Assembly (NCBI GenBank): GCA_002716285.1
Contig: PBAM01000033.1
Coordinates: forward strand, 1-33,160
Length of the DNA stretch: 33,160 nucleotides
Direction of reading: 5' to 3'
Source: Acidimicrobiaceae bacterium
GTDB lineage: Bacteria > Actinomycetota > Acidimicrobiia > Acidimicrobiales > MedAcidi-G1
The translations under genes and the position numbers were made by a program. Positions 9,383-18,074 of this stretch are shown here, one piece after another (the stretch's first letter is position 1; each line of letters starts with the position of its first letter). The notes under the pieces were generated by a model. It saw only the letters and a list, made by a program, of their open reading frames with translations. It did no database searches and was not told the origin of the DNA.

Positions 9383-10552
9383 GTGCCTCCAATGAACGAT
9401 TTAACCGACATTCAAACACGATTTCCAGCTTTATCTGATGGCTGGGCCCGTTTTGATGGGCCTGCAGGCACTCAAGTAGTTGATACGGCGATAGACGCGA
9501 TGAGCGACTGGCAACGCAGTGGAAGAAATGCGAATAGCCATGGAGCTTTCCCGGCGGCACAAGCTTGCGATGATCTTGTCGATGAGACAAGTGAGATAAT
9601 GGGTGAACTCCTTTCTGCGGATCCTGCAGGAATGACCTTTGGACCAAGTACAACTGCCAACATGATGGCATTGACAAGAGCAGTTGCGGTAAACCTTAAA
9701 CCAGAAGATGAGATTATTTGCACCACTCTTGACCATGATGCAAATGTTGCACCTTGGATGTTGGCAGCTCGTGATTCAGGATCCACAATTCGAATGGCAG
9801 AATTTGATCCCAGCACTGGGAGACTCGAATCAGAATCTGTTATCAATTTGATAAGTTCGCGGACGAAATGGATTGCAGTAACAGGTTCATCAAATGTTAT
9901 TGGCTCGATTCCTGATGTCGCTTCCATAACAACAGCCGCACATGAAGTAGGTGCAAAAGTAGCTGTAGATGGAGTGCATTTAACACCACACAGAAAAGTT
10001 GACATCAATGAAATGGGTTGCGATGTTTATGCAACTTCTTCGTATAAGTGGTACGGACCACACGCTGGAATCATGTGGATCGAGCCTGAAGCACTGAACG
10101 ACTTACCTGTGTACAAAGTACGCCCATCTCCTGAAAGAGGAGCTGGGCGGTTCCAATATGGAACACCTCCATGGGAAACCCTGGCCGGGATAAAAGAAGC
10201 TGCAAAATTTTTGCTTAGTGTAGGTTTCGACTCGATAGTTGAACACGAATCTGCAAGGTTTGAGCGATTGCTTTCAGGTCTCATAGGCATGCCAAAGGTT
10301 CGAGTGTTGGGACCTAATGACAATAAAGATAGAGCGCCCACATTGATGTTTCTTGTAGATGGAAAAGAACCAGAAGAAACAGCTCAAAAAGTTGCAGAGG
10401 CTAAAGTAGCGGTTTGGGATGGGCACAATTATGCAGTTGAAGCTATGGATCCTTTAGGGCTCGACGAAAAAGGGGCAGTTCGAGCAGGTGTTTGTATTTA
10501 CATTGGCGACAAAGACGTTGATCGATTGTTGGAAGCAGTTTCATTAATTTGA
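9383..10552 (+). CDS. Class V aminotransferase / cysteine desulfurase-like protein (VC1184-like) lacking the canonical catalytic Cys
   Basis: PLP fold motifs VDGVHLTPHRKVDINEMGCDVYATSSYKWYGPHAGIMW; C-terminal GHNYAVEAM replaces SufS GHHC. Start GTG 9383 or ATG 9392. Confidence 0.9.
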   Translation: MPPMNDLTDIQTRFPALSDGWARFDGPAGTQVVDTAIDAMSDWQRSGRNANSHGAFPAAQACDDLVDETSEIMGELLSADPAGMTFGPSTTANMMALTRAVAVNLKPEDEIICTTLDHDANVAPWMLAARDSGSTIRMAEFDPSTGRLESESVINLISSRTKWIAVTGSSNVIGSIPDVASITTAAHEVGAKVAVDGVHLTPHRKVDINEMGCDVYATSSYKWYGPHAGIMWIEPEALNDLPVYKVRPSPERGAGRFQYGTPPWETLAGIKEAAKFLLSVGFDSIVEHESARFERLLSGLIGMPKVRVLGPNDNKDRAPTLMFLVDGKEPEETAQKVAEAKVAVWDGHNYAVEAMDPLGLDEKGAVRAGVCIYIGDKDVDRLLEAVSLI

Positions 10553-10611
10553 AAAAAGCCTGAAAATTTACGAGTAGTCGCCTACTCTGAACTTAGATCA
10601 AGGAGGTTTGC

Positions 10612-11646
10612 ATGAGACTGACACAATTCAGCCATGGTGCTGGTTGAGGCTGCAAACTCTCTCCGAGTGACCTGGAGCAGGTTCTGCACCGACTTAAACC
10701 ACAAAAATCAAAAAATCTTATCGTCGGGTCGTCGACAGGCGATGATGCTGCAGTTTGGCAGTTAGATGAAGATAGAGCGCTAGTAATGACAGCGGATTTT
10801 ATAACTCCTGTTATTGATGACGCTCTCACATGGGGGAAAGTAGCCGCAACTAATGCCGTTTCAGACATTTATGCAATGGGTGCGAAACCATTAATGGCGA
10901 TTAATTTGGTTGGCTGGAATTCTGAAGAACTTCCAACAGAACTGTTATCTGAAGTTTTGGAAGGCGCCAATCAGGTTGCTGAAGAAGCAGGTTTTGTAAT
11001 TGCTGGTGGGCACACAGTTGAAGACCCTGAGCCAAAATTCGGATTGGCTATTGTGGGTGAAGTGGATCCGAAAAATTTGTTAAGGAATTCAGGGTTTCGT
11101 GAAAATGATTTGTTAATACTTACGAAAAAGCTTGGTGTCGGAGTAATAACTACAGCAATAAAGAATCAAGAATCAACCGAAGAAGCTACGGATGCAGCAA
11201 TTGCATCGATGCTCAGACTTAACGATCAGGCAGCAAAAATAGCGATTGAATCTGGAGCGACTGGGGCTACCGATATAACTGGGTTTGGACTATTAGGACA
11301 TCTGGGAAGAGCTGCAAGAGAATCAAAAGTTGACGTAGAAATAAATGTTTCAGAAGTGCCCATATTGCCCGATGCACGAGATCTAGCTTTAGCGGGAAAT
11401 TTGCCCGGTGGGAGTAAGAGGAATCTTGAGTGGGTTGAAGCACAATTGGATGTCGGTTCCGTCGAGGATATAGACGTTCATCTTTTGGCAGATGCGCAGA
11501 CTTCAGGTGGTCTTTTATTCGGTGTAGAACCTGAAGAAGTTGAAACAACTCTTAACAAGCTGATCGAAGCAGAACATGATGCTGCGGTGATCGGACGGAT
11601 GAATTCCGGGAGTGGCATGATTAGATTGTCTAGTCAGTGCAAATAA
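10612..11646 (+). CDS. selD: Selenide, water dikinase (selenophosphate synthetase), selenoprotein with Sec at TGA 10645-10647
   Basis: ATG preceded by AAGGAGG; translation MRLTQFSHGAG(U)GCKLSPSDLEQVLHRLKPQKSKNLIVGSSTGDDAAVWQLDEDRALVMTADFITPVIDDALTWGKVAATNAVSDIYAMGAKP.... The TGA is in frame with the 10786-11646 ORF (offset 174 nt = 58 codons). Confidence 0.95.
10648..10690 (+). promoter_or_regulatory. Candidate bacterial SECIS element of selD
   Basis: Immediately 3' of UGA: GG(C)UGCA-AACUCU-CUCC-[GAGUGACCU]-GGAG-CAGGUUC-UGCACC; two helices, with an apical loop starting with G at +18 nt from the UGA. Confidence 0.75.
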
Positions 11647-11660
11647 ACTAACTTGGTATT

Positions 11661-12872
11661 GTGACTCGGAAGCTAAAGAAGTTCATTCCTCAAACAGAAG
11701 AGGAGATGACAGCTGAATGGTTTACAGAGTCGTTTAGGGAATCAGGAATAGGTAACAATTCGAACGTTATTTCATTTTCATCTAGAGAACCTGAAAGTGG
11801 CGAAGGTTTTTCAGGTTTGACATTGCGGGTTGATTTAGAGTGGGACAATTTCGAAGAAGGAATGCCAAAAACGGTATTAGTGAAATTTCCTTCTACTGAT
11901 CCTAAGAATCGTGCCTTGATTGAACGCGATGGTGCATATGACAGAGAGTTTGATTTTTATGAACGTTTCTCGGATCGATTTCCTGTAAGAGTGCCAAAAC
12001 TCATCTATTCCGTTCGTGACCCAATTTCAGATATTGAATCACGACGAAAACTAAATAAGAGGCTTGAGTCGCTACCAGACAGCGCTTCTAAGTTTTTAGG
12101 AGGAAATGCTAGAAAGTTCATACGTCCTTCAAGTCGAAGATATGCATTGATTACCGAGTTCATCGAAAATGCTCGAACCACGACAACAGAAAATCTTGCC
12201 CCAGAGGAAGATTTGCTTGAAATACTCAACTCGTTAGCAGTTGTTCATGCCCATTGGTGGGGGCATCCTCTGTTGGGTGACGACGAAGAGGGGATTCCAT
12301 GGCCAACCGTTACGCATACTCCGAAATTGATGAATGGCCTATATAGGGGTTCAAGGGAGAGCGTTATTGAAAAGAACCCAGAACTTTTCAGTTCGGACAT
12401 GATTCGTCTAACTGATTGGTTCTCAGACAATGTTGTTGATGCTGTCGCTTTCTTAAATGAGAACATGACCCTTTTAAGAGGAGATACACGTACTGACAAC
12501 ATGTTATTTACTGCTGAGGGTTTAGTCATGGTCGATTTTGGGAGTTTTAGTTCTGGTAGGCCTAGTTGCGATGTTGCTAATCTGCTTTCTTCTTGCATAG
12601 AACCGGGCCCCAACTCATTAAATACTTATCATCAATTGTCGGACTTTTATTACGACTCCCTGGTTTCAAATGGTGTAACAGACTACTTAAAAGCTCAGCA
12701 TGAAAATGATATGCAAGTCTGTTTGGCGCTTCAGGCATATCTTTTGCTTCTGGCAGCAGCGCACTACGAGGCTGATTATGGCGAAAGTTCTTTGGCGAAA
12801 ATTTGGTCAGAAAGGTTGACGAATCTGGTCCCCTTGAAGAATCCTCTTTTAGGGCAAGTCGCTACTGTCTAA
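11661..12872 (+). CDS. Phosphotransferase family protein (aminoglycoside phosphotransferase/ecdysteroid-kinase-like fold)
   Basis: LVKFPSTDPKNRAL...YDREFDFYERF, LLRGDTRTDNMLFTAEGLVMVDFGSFSSGRPSCDVANLL (HGD.RxDN...DF-type kinase motifs). Confidence 0.85.
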   Translation: MTRKLKKFIPQTEEEMTAEWFTESFRESGIGNNSNVISFSSREPESGEGFSGLTLRVDLEWDNFEEGMPKTVLVKFPSTDPKNRALIERDGAYDREFDFYERFSDRFPVRVPKLIYSVRDPISDIESRRKLNKRLESLPDSASKFLGGNARKFIRPSSRRYALITEFIENARTTTTENLAPEEDLLEILNSLAVVHAHWWGHPLLGDDEEGIPWPTVTHTPKLMNGLYRGSRESVIEKNPELFSSDMIRLTDWFSDNVVDAVAFLNENMTLLRGDTRTDNMLFTAEGLVMVDFGSFSSGRPSCDVANLLSSCIEPGPNSLNTYHQLSDFYYDSLVSNGVTDYLKAQHENDMQVCLALQAYLLLLAAAHYEADYGESSLAKIWSERLTNLVPLKNPLLGQVATV

Positions 12873-13693
12873 CGTAATCTAGGTTCTGTCCGTTCCCCAG
12901 TAGAAAAACTTTCAGCACCTTCTTGCAAAGCTTGTGAGTCCATTGAAGTAGAAAGTAATGATGGTGCTATAGATCGACCGCCTAACCTGCCTAGATCGAG
13001 CGCAGCCCAGATTGCTCTTAGAGTTCCCTGAACTGCCGATGGAGGTGACGCTGCGATTGATAGAGCTAGTTCATGTGCTTTAGATTCCAGATCGGATGAA
13101 GCCACAACTTCTGTCACTAGACCCATTCTTAAAGCTGTGTCTGCAGAAATCCGTTCAGAGTTTCCTGTTAACGACATTCTCATCACTTCCCCAAAAGGCA
13201 TTTTGTTCAACATGCTCATTGGCTCATATATCGCCGGCATTCCGTAAGACACGTGCGGGTCAAAAAAAGTAGCGTGTTCAGCTGCGATCAAAATGTCGCA
13301 TTCGCCGAGAAAGTAAAAAGCCCCGCCGCATGCCATGCCATTTACTGCGCCTATAACCGGTTTCCAAAGGTCGTTAGATTTTGGTCCTAACCAGTCACCA
13401 GGGTCGTCGTACATAAAGTTATTAGAAGTTCCATAAAATCCTTTTTCTTGGTCGATGGCTGTAAAAGGTTCATCCCTGTCGATTCCAACGCAGAATGCCT
13501 TTTCACCTGAACCTGTAAGAACAATTACGTTGATCTCATCATTTGAACGCAGAGATTGCCACAAAGAGCGAAACTCTTTTTGCATTTCTGAAGTAAAAGA
13601 ATTATGGGCTTCAGGTCGATTAATCGTTACCCAAGCAACAGAATCCTTCTCTTCATATATAAGAGTTTTGTAATTATTCATAAAAGACTCCAA
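12869..13693 (-). CDS. Enoyl-CoA hydratase/isomerase family protein
   Basis: VAWVTINRPEAHNSFTSEMQKEF..., VIVLTGSGEKAFCVGID, AVNGMACGGAFYFLGECDILIAAEHATF. Confidence 0.92.
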   Translation of the reverse strand: MESFMNNYKTLIYEEKDSVAWVTINRPEAHNSFTSEMQKEFRSLWQSLRSNDEINVIVLTGSGEKAFCVGIDRDEPFTAIDQEKGFYGTSNNFMYDDPGDWLGPKSNDLWKPVIGAVNGMACGGAFYFLGECDILIAAEHATFFDPHVSYGMPAIYEPMSMLNKMPFGEVMRMSLTGNSERISADTALRMGLVTEVVASSDLESKAHELALSIAASPPSAVQGTLRAIWAALDLGRLGGRSIAPSLLSTSMDSQALQEGAESFSTGERTEPRLR

Positions 13694-13802
13694 TTTGTAA
13701 GGTCATGCCCTCTGACGATGATATTCGAATCTAAGCACTCCTAGTAACTCAGAATAGTTCATCATGGGTAACCTTTATGTAACCAGCACAAATGGAGACC
13801 TT

Positions 13803-14987
13803 ATGAGCAGGGAATTAACTTTCGAACCTTTTGACTGCGACAACCATTATTACGAAAGCGAAGATGCTTTCACTCGCCATGTGCCAGAAGAAATGCAAGC
13901 CCGAGTGGTGCAGTGGGCGGAAGTAAACGGCAGAAAATATCATGTAGTGGGAGGTAAGTTAAGCAAGGCTGTAACAAATCCGACTTGGGATCCAATAGCA
14001 AAACCTGGTGCTCTGCATAAGTACTTTCGAGGAAATCCAGAAGGTAAGAATCCTATGGAATATTTAAAAGACAGGGAGCCACTTCCGGCAGCCTATGTAG
14101 ATAGAGATGCAAGATTGAAAGTTGTAGAGTCGCAAAATCTTGAATCAATTTGGCTATTTCCAACTTTAGGAGTGCTTTATGAAGAATTGTTGAAAGATGA
14201 CTTACAGGCTGTTGTGGCACTGATGCAGGGATTTAACAGGTGGATTGAAGAAGACTGGGGGTTTGATTATAAAGAGAAAATATTTGCGTCACCTTATATT
14301 TCTTTGATGGATGTAGATCAAGCGGTATCAGAGTTGGAATGGTGTTTAGGAAAAGGAGCGCGAACTATTGTGATGCGCCCAGCCCCGATATGGACTGAAG
14401 GAGGTCAGTTGTCTCCTGGTGATCCAGTCTTCGACCCATTTTGGTCACTTGTCAATGAAGCAGGAATCACAACTGTTATCCATGCGGGCGACAGCGGATA
14501 TTCATCTCAGGGCTACGCAGAAGACACCTTCGGAAGCAATATGACTGGCCGTTACCGGCCATCAATAAAAGCTTTCAGTATTGAAAGAGCGGCACATGAC
14601 TGGTTAATTACGATGTCGATGGAACGTATGTACACGCGTTTTCCGAATTTACGCATAGCTTCAGTCGAAAATGGCGCAGATTATTTAGACATGCTTTTTA
14701 GAAAACTTAAACAACAGGCGAAGAAATCTCCCAGCTGGTTTGATGAAGACCCAGTTGAACTTTTTCGTCAACATGTATGGATGAATCCATTTTGGGAAGA
14801 CAACGTTTATGAGGTTATTGAATTAATGGGTGCTAACCATGTAATTTTCGGCTCCGACTGGCCACATATCGAAGGCATGCCAACTCCTCTTGACTATTTA
14901 GAAGAGGTAGAGGATCTGAACGATGATGATCTGCAGCTTGTAATGAGAGATAACACAAGGTATTTGAATACTCTTAGAAACCTCTAG
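13803..14987 (+). CDS. Amidohydrolase family protein (TIM-barrel metal-dependent hydrolase)
   Basis: FDCDNHYYESEDAF, TTVIHAGDSGY, NLRIASVENGADYLDML, VIFGSDWPHIEGMPTPLDYLE. ORF opens at 13764, but ATG 13803 has a GGAG Shine-Dalgarno and homology starts there. Confidence 0.9.
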   Translation: MSRELTFEPFDCDNHYYESEDAFTRHVPEEMQARVVQWAEVNGRKYHVVGGKLSKAVTNPTWDPIAKPGALHKYFRGNPEGKNPMEYLKDREPLPAAYVDRDARLKVVESQNLESIWLFPTLGVLYEELLKDDLQAVVALMQGFNRWIEEDWGFDYKEKIFASPYISLMDVDQAVSELEWCLGKGARTIVMRPAPIWTEGGQLSPGDPVFDPFWSLVNEAGITTVIHAGDSGYSSQGYAEDTFGSNMTGRYRPSIKAFSIERAAHDWLITMSMERMYTRFPNLRIASVENGADYLDMLFRKLKQQAKKSPSWFDEDPVELFRQHVWMNPFWEDNVYEVIELMGANHVIFGSDWPHIEGMPTPLDYLEEVEDLNDDDLQLVMRDNTRYLNTLRNL

Positions 14988-15003
14988 AAAGAAAATAAGC
15001 AAT

Positions 15004-16602
15004 ATGTCCGAATGGGAACCTGAACTAGAAGAACTAAATCTCCGTGAATCTTTGGCCGAAAAAATGGGCGGCATGGAAAAAGTTGAACGCCAGAACCAAA
15101 GAGGGAAGCTAAATGTAAGAGAAAGAATAGAACTTTTACTGGACGAAGATTCTTTTCACGAAATTGGGAAAATAGCGGGCAGGGGAACATATGACGAGAA
15201 TGGAGAACTGCTCGACTTACAGGCCTCAAATTTTATTTTTGGGAGAGGGCGAATAGACAGTCGAATAGTTGTAGTGGCAGGGGATGACTTCACGGTCAGA
15301 GGTGGAGCAGCAGATGCATCGATAATTTCAAAACAAGTAAATGCCGAGCAAATGGCCAATGAGCTACACATTCCAATAATCAGGTTGATTGATGGAACGG
15401 GAGGAGGCGGTTCTGTTAAAACGCTTGACCCTAATGAGCATTCCAAAGGGTCTATAAGTACCAATACTTATGGCAGGGGTGCTAGAACCTATGTGCCTTT
15501 AAATCCTGGATGGGAGTACGTGGTTTCAAATCTTGCGACAGTCCCCACGGTTTCTCTATGTTTAGGCCCAGTGGCGGGATTGGGAGCTGCCCGGGCAGTT
15601 TCGAGCCATTATTCGGTGATGGTTAAAGGTCTCTCCCAGCTTTTTGTAGCCGGGCCGCCAGTTGTAAATGCATTAGGGATAGAGGAAGTTGACAAAGAAA
15701 GCCTGGGAGGCAGCCGAATCCAAACCCGAAACGGTTCCATAGATGATGAAGTTGATTCTGAAGAAGAAGCATTTGAGGCTGCGCGAAAGTTTCTTTCTTA
15801 TCTTCCATCTTCTGCATTTGAAAAAGCAGAAAGATTATCGACAGAGGATCCGGCGTCACGAACTGATCCAGACCTGAATGGCATAATCCCGAGGGATAGG
15901 CGAAAAGTCTACAAAATGAGGAACATAATAGAATCGGTTTTCGACGAGAATTCCTTCTTTGAAATGTCATCATCCTTTGGACGTTCTGCAATCACGGGGT
16001 TCGCCCGATTGGATGGTTGGCCTGTGGCTTTACTAGCGGGAGATCCTTACCATTATGGCGGAGGATGGACAGCAGAAGCTGCTCAAAAAGTTGTCCGTTT
16101 TGTCGATCTAGCTGAAACTTTTCACTTGCCTGTTGTGCACTTAGTGGACAACCCAGGGTTTGTTATCGGAACAGAGTCTGAAAAACAGGCAACGATCCGA
16201 CATGGTGCACGGGCTTTAGCGGCTATATATCAGGCAAGTGTCCCTTGGTGTTCTGTCCTTATACGCAAGGCCTTCGGTGTGGCAGGGGCTGCACACTCCC
16301 CAGGCCACAGATTCCAATATCGTTATGCGTGGCCGTCAGGCGACTGGGGGTCTCTTCCCGTCGAAGGAGGGGTTGAAGCTGCCTACAGTGCGGAGTTGGA
16401 AAATTCAGAAAATCCGGAGCAACTACTTGAAGAGATAACAGAAAGACTGAATAAGGTTCGTTCACCCTTTAGAACAGCGGAAGCATTTTTGGTAGAAGAA
16501 ATCATCGAACCCGCTAAAACCAGGCCACTTTTGTGCGAATTCGCTAACCTTTCAGCACCACTTCGAGGTGGACCTTCCTCCGGTTTTGGATACAGGCCAT
16601 AA
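15004..16602 (+). CDS. Acyl-CoA carboxylase carboxyltransferase subunit (PccB/AccD-like)
   Basis: RGKLNVRERIELLLDEDSFHEIG, IPIIRLIDGTGGGGSVKTL, LPVVHLVDNPGFVIGTESEKQATIRHGARALAAIYQASVPWCSVLIRKAFGVAGAAH. Confidence 0.95.
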   Translation: MSEWEPELEELNLRESLAEKMGGMEKVERQNQRGKLNVRERIELLLDEDSFHEIGKIAGRGTYDENGELLDLQASNFIFGRGRIDSRIVVVAGDDFTVRGGAADASIISKQVNAEQMANELHIPIIRLIDGTGGGGSVKTLDPNEHSKGSISTNTYGRGARTYVPLNPGWEYVVSNLATVPTVSLCLGPVAGLGAARAVSSHYSVMVKGLSQLFVAGPPVVNALGIEEVDKESLGGSRIQTRNGSIDDEVDSEEEAFEAARKFLSYLPSSAFEKAERLSTEDPASRTDPDLNGIIPRDRRKVYKMRNIIESVFDENSFFEMSSSFGRSAITGFARLDGWPVALLAGDPYHYGGGWTAEAAQKVVRFVDLAETFHLPVVHLVDNPGFVIGTESEKQATIRHGARALAAIYQASVPWCSVLIRKAFGVAGAAHSPGHRFQYRYAWPSGDWGSLPVEGGVEAAYSAELENSENPEQLLEEITERLNKVRSPFRTAEAFLVEEIIEPAKTRPLLCEFANLSAPLRGGPSSGFGYRP

Positions 16603-16626
16603 AGATTTGTTCCACTTACTTCTTAG

Positions 16627-16899
16627 TTAGGAAATATCTATAACGGCAACGACACTGTCTTGCTCTACTTGATCCCCTTCAGAAACGAAAAGTTCGCTAA
16701 CAATTCCGGAGCTGGGGGAGTCGACAGGGATTTCCATCTTCATCGACTCAACTATTAGAACTGTTCCACCTGCTTCAACGTTTTGCCCTACTTTTGTTAC
16801 AACTTTCCAAACAGTCCCTTGTACAGGTGTCTCAAGTTTTAGTTCATCCACAACTAGATTTGAGCAGCAAGTTAGGTAGAGAATGTTATTGGACATCAA
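16627..16899 (-). CDS. Small standalone biotin/lipoyl carrier protein (TB7.3-like BCCP)
   Basis: LETPVQGTVWKVVTKVGQNVEAGGTVLIVESMKMEIPVDSPSSGIVSELFVSEGDQVEQDSVVAVIDIS; biotinylation motif ESMKME. Confidence 0.9.
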   Translation of the reverse strand: MMSNNILYLTCCSNLVVDELKLETPVQGTVWKVVTKVGQNVEAGGTVLIVESMKMEIPVDSPSSGIVSELFVSEGDQVEQDSVVAVIDIS

Positions 16900-16923
16900 A
16901 TATTTTTGAATTAGAGGTTTAGC

Positions 16924-17451
16924 ATGTCAGCTTGTCCAACTTTAGAGACAGAAAATCTCATATTAAGACCATTTAAGGACGAGGACGTGGACGACTACTT
17001 CGGCGTGCTGGACAGCCCTGAGGTGCGACGCTGGCTGCACCTCCGGGAGAGCCTGGACCGGAGCGATGCCTGGCAGCAGATGGCCGGGTTCTTGGGCCAG
17101 TGGGAGTTGCGCGGCACGGGCAACTGGGCACTTGAGGAGAAGAAATCAGGGCAATTTGTCGGACGGGCAGGGTTGCATAGACCTGAACGTCATGATTGGC
17201 CCGGTGTAGAGGTTGGCTGGACACTCCACCCCGACTATTGGGGGCGCGGATATGCCACTGAGGCAGGGGCAGCAGCAGTTCGCTACGGATTCGATGAACT
17301 TGAAGTAGACAAACTATTTAGTTGCATTTTGCCAGAGAACTATAAGTCACAGACTGTAGCAAAGCGGCTTGGCTTTGAATTTCTGGAAGAGAGGGTTTTG
17401 GCATTTTTTCCAAAATTACCTCACGGGATATGGGTATTAAACAGGAATTAA
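16924..17451 (+). CDS. GNAT family N-acetyltransferase (RimJ/RimL-like), with an internal GC-rich tract
   Basis: LETENLILRPFKDEDVDDYF..., GRAGLHRPERHDWPGVEVGWTLHPDYWGRGYATEAGAAAVRYGFDEL. Confidence 0.92.
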   Translation: MSACPTLETENLILRPFKDEDVDDYFGVLDSPEVRRWLHLRESLDRSDAWQQMAGFLGQWELRGTGNWALEEKKSGQFVGRAGLHRPERHDWPGVEVGWTLHPDYWGRGYATEAGAAAVRYGFDELEVDKLFSCILPENYKSQTVAKRLGFEFLEERVLAFFPKLPHGIWVLNRN

Positions 17452-17458
17452 TTGCAAC

Positions 17459-17962
17459 TTAGTTTGCAAGTATTAATGGGTCGGCATCTGATTTGTTTAT
17501 AACTAGTTGGTCGCATACAGGGTCTTTTATGACTGTCATGCCGGATGCTCCCTCTATTTGCCGTATCAAAGATGCTTCTTTTATATTGCTTTTCGCCCAA
17601 CTATCAAAACGAAAAAGCTCCCCGGTTGAAACTCTTAAAAGCCAAGGGAGTTTCGTCCCGTTGCATTCACGCACAGCGACCATATCTCCTGGCTCACCAA
17701 ATTGGTAACGGTAACCTGAGTGTTCAATTATTGGCCCGTCAGTTGAGACAACAATAGATACCTCAATGGAATCCTCTGCCTTTTTACGACTGTCAAAAGT
17801 AGTGAAATAGATTATTAAACCGATGAGAAGCAACAGTATACCTATTTGGAATGCTGTCTTTTTTTTCGACCATGTTGGTAACTCTCCGACTAGAGCGGAA
17901 ATTTCGTCCGCATCGGATTGGTTTTTCAGACTTTCGTTCATTCTTTTCTTATGGATAGACAT
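17459..17962 (-). CDS. Hypothetical protein with one TM helix
   Basis: 167 aa; FQIGILLLLIGLIIYFTTF hydrophobic segment; opposite strand only gives short serine-rich antisense ORFs. Confidence 0.65.
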   Translation of the reverse strand: MSIHKKRMNESLKNQSDADEISALVGELPTWSKKKTAFQIGILLLLIGLIIYFTTFDSRKKAEDSIEVSIVVSTDGPIIEHSGYRYQFGEPGDMVAVRECNGTKLPWLLRVSTGELFRFDSWAKSNIKEASLIRQIEGASGMTVIKDPVCDQLVINKSDADPLILAN

Positions 17963-18074
17963 TTGCCGACATGCAAACCATACGCCTTGGAGCGGGGATC
18001 ACAAAATTTTTGAAAAAAGGGAAAATGAAATAAGTATGCATAAGATCGATTTTCAGATGGTCTAACATTCAAAA

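Noticed and set aside
9472-10008. 178-aa minus-strand ORF opposite the desulfurase-like gene
   Set aside because: It is an antisense shadow ORF with low-complexity composition, and the plus strand encodes a clear PLP enzyme.
10612-10785. selD 5' end as a pseudogene or sequencing error because of in-frame TGA
   Set aside because: The stop falls exactly at the known Cys/Sec active-site position, the surrounding codons are perfectly SelD-like, there is a Shine-Dalgarno, and a SECIS-like hairpin follows.
16972-17145. GC-rich tract as an inserted mobile element
   Set aside because: It has no terminal repeats, target duplications or transposase, and the reading frame and domain continuity are preserved, so recombination or a chimera fits better.
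16973-17224. 83-aa minus-strand ORF in the GC-rich tract
   Set aside because: An Arg/Pro-rich product is expected by chance on the antisense of GC-rich DNA; the plus strand is a GNAT domain.
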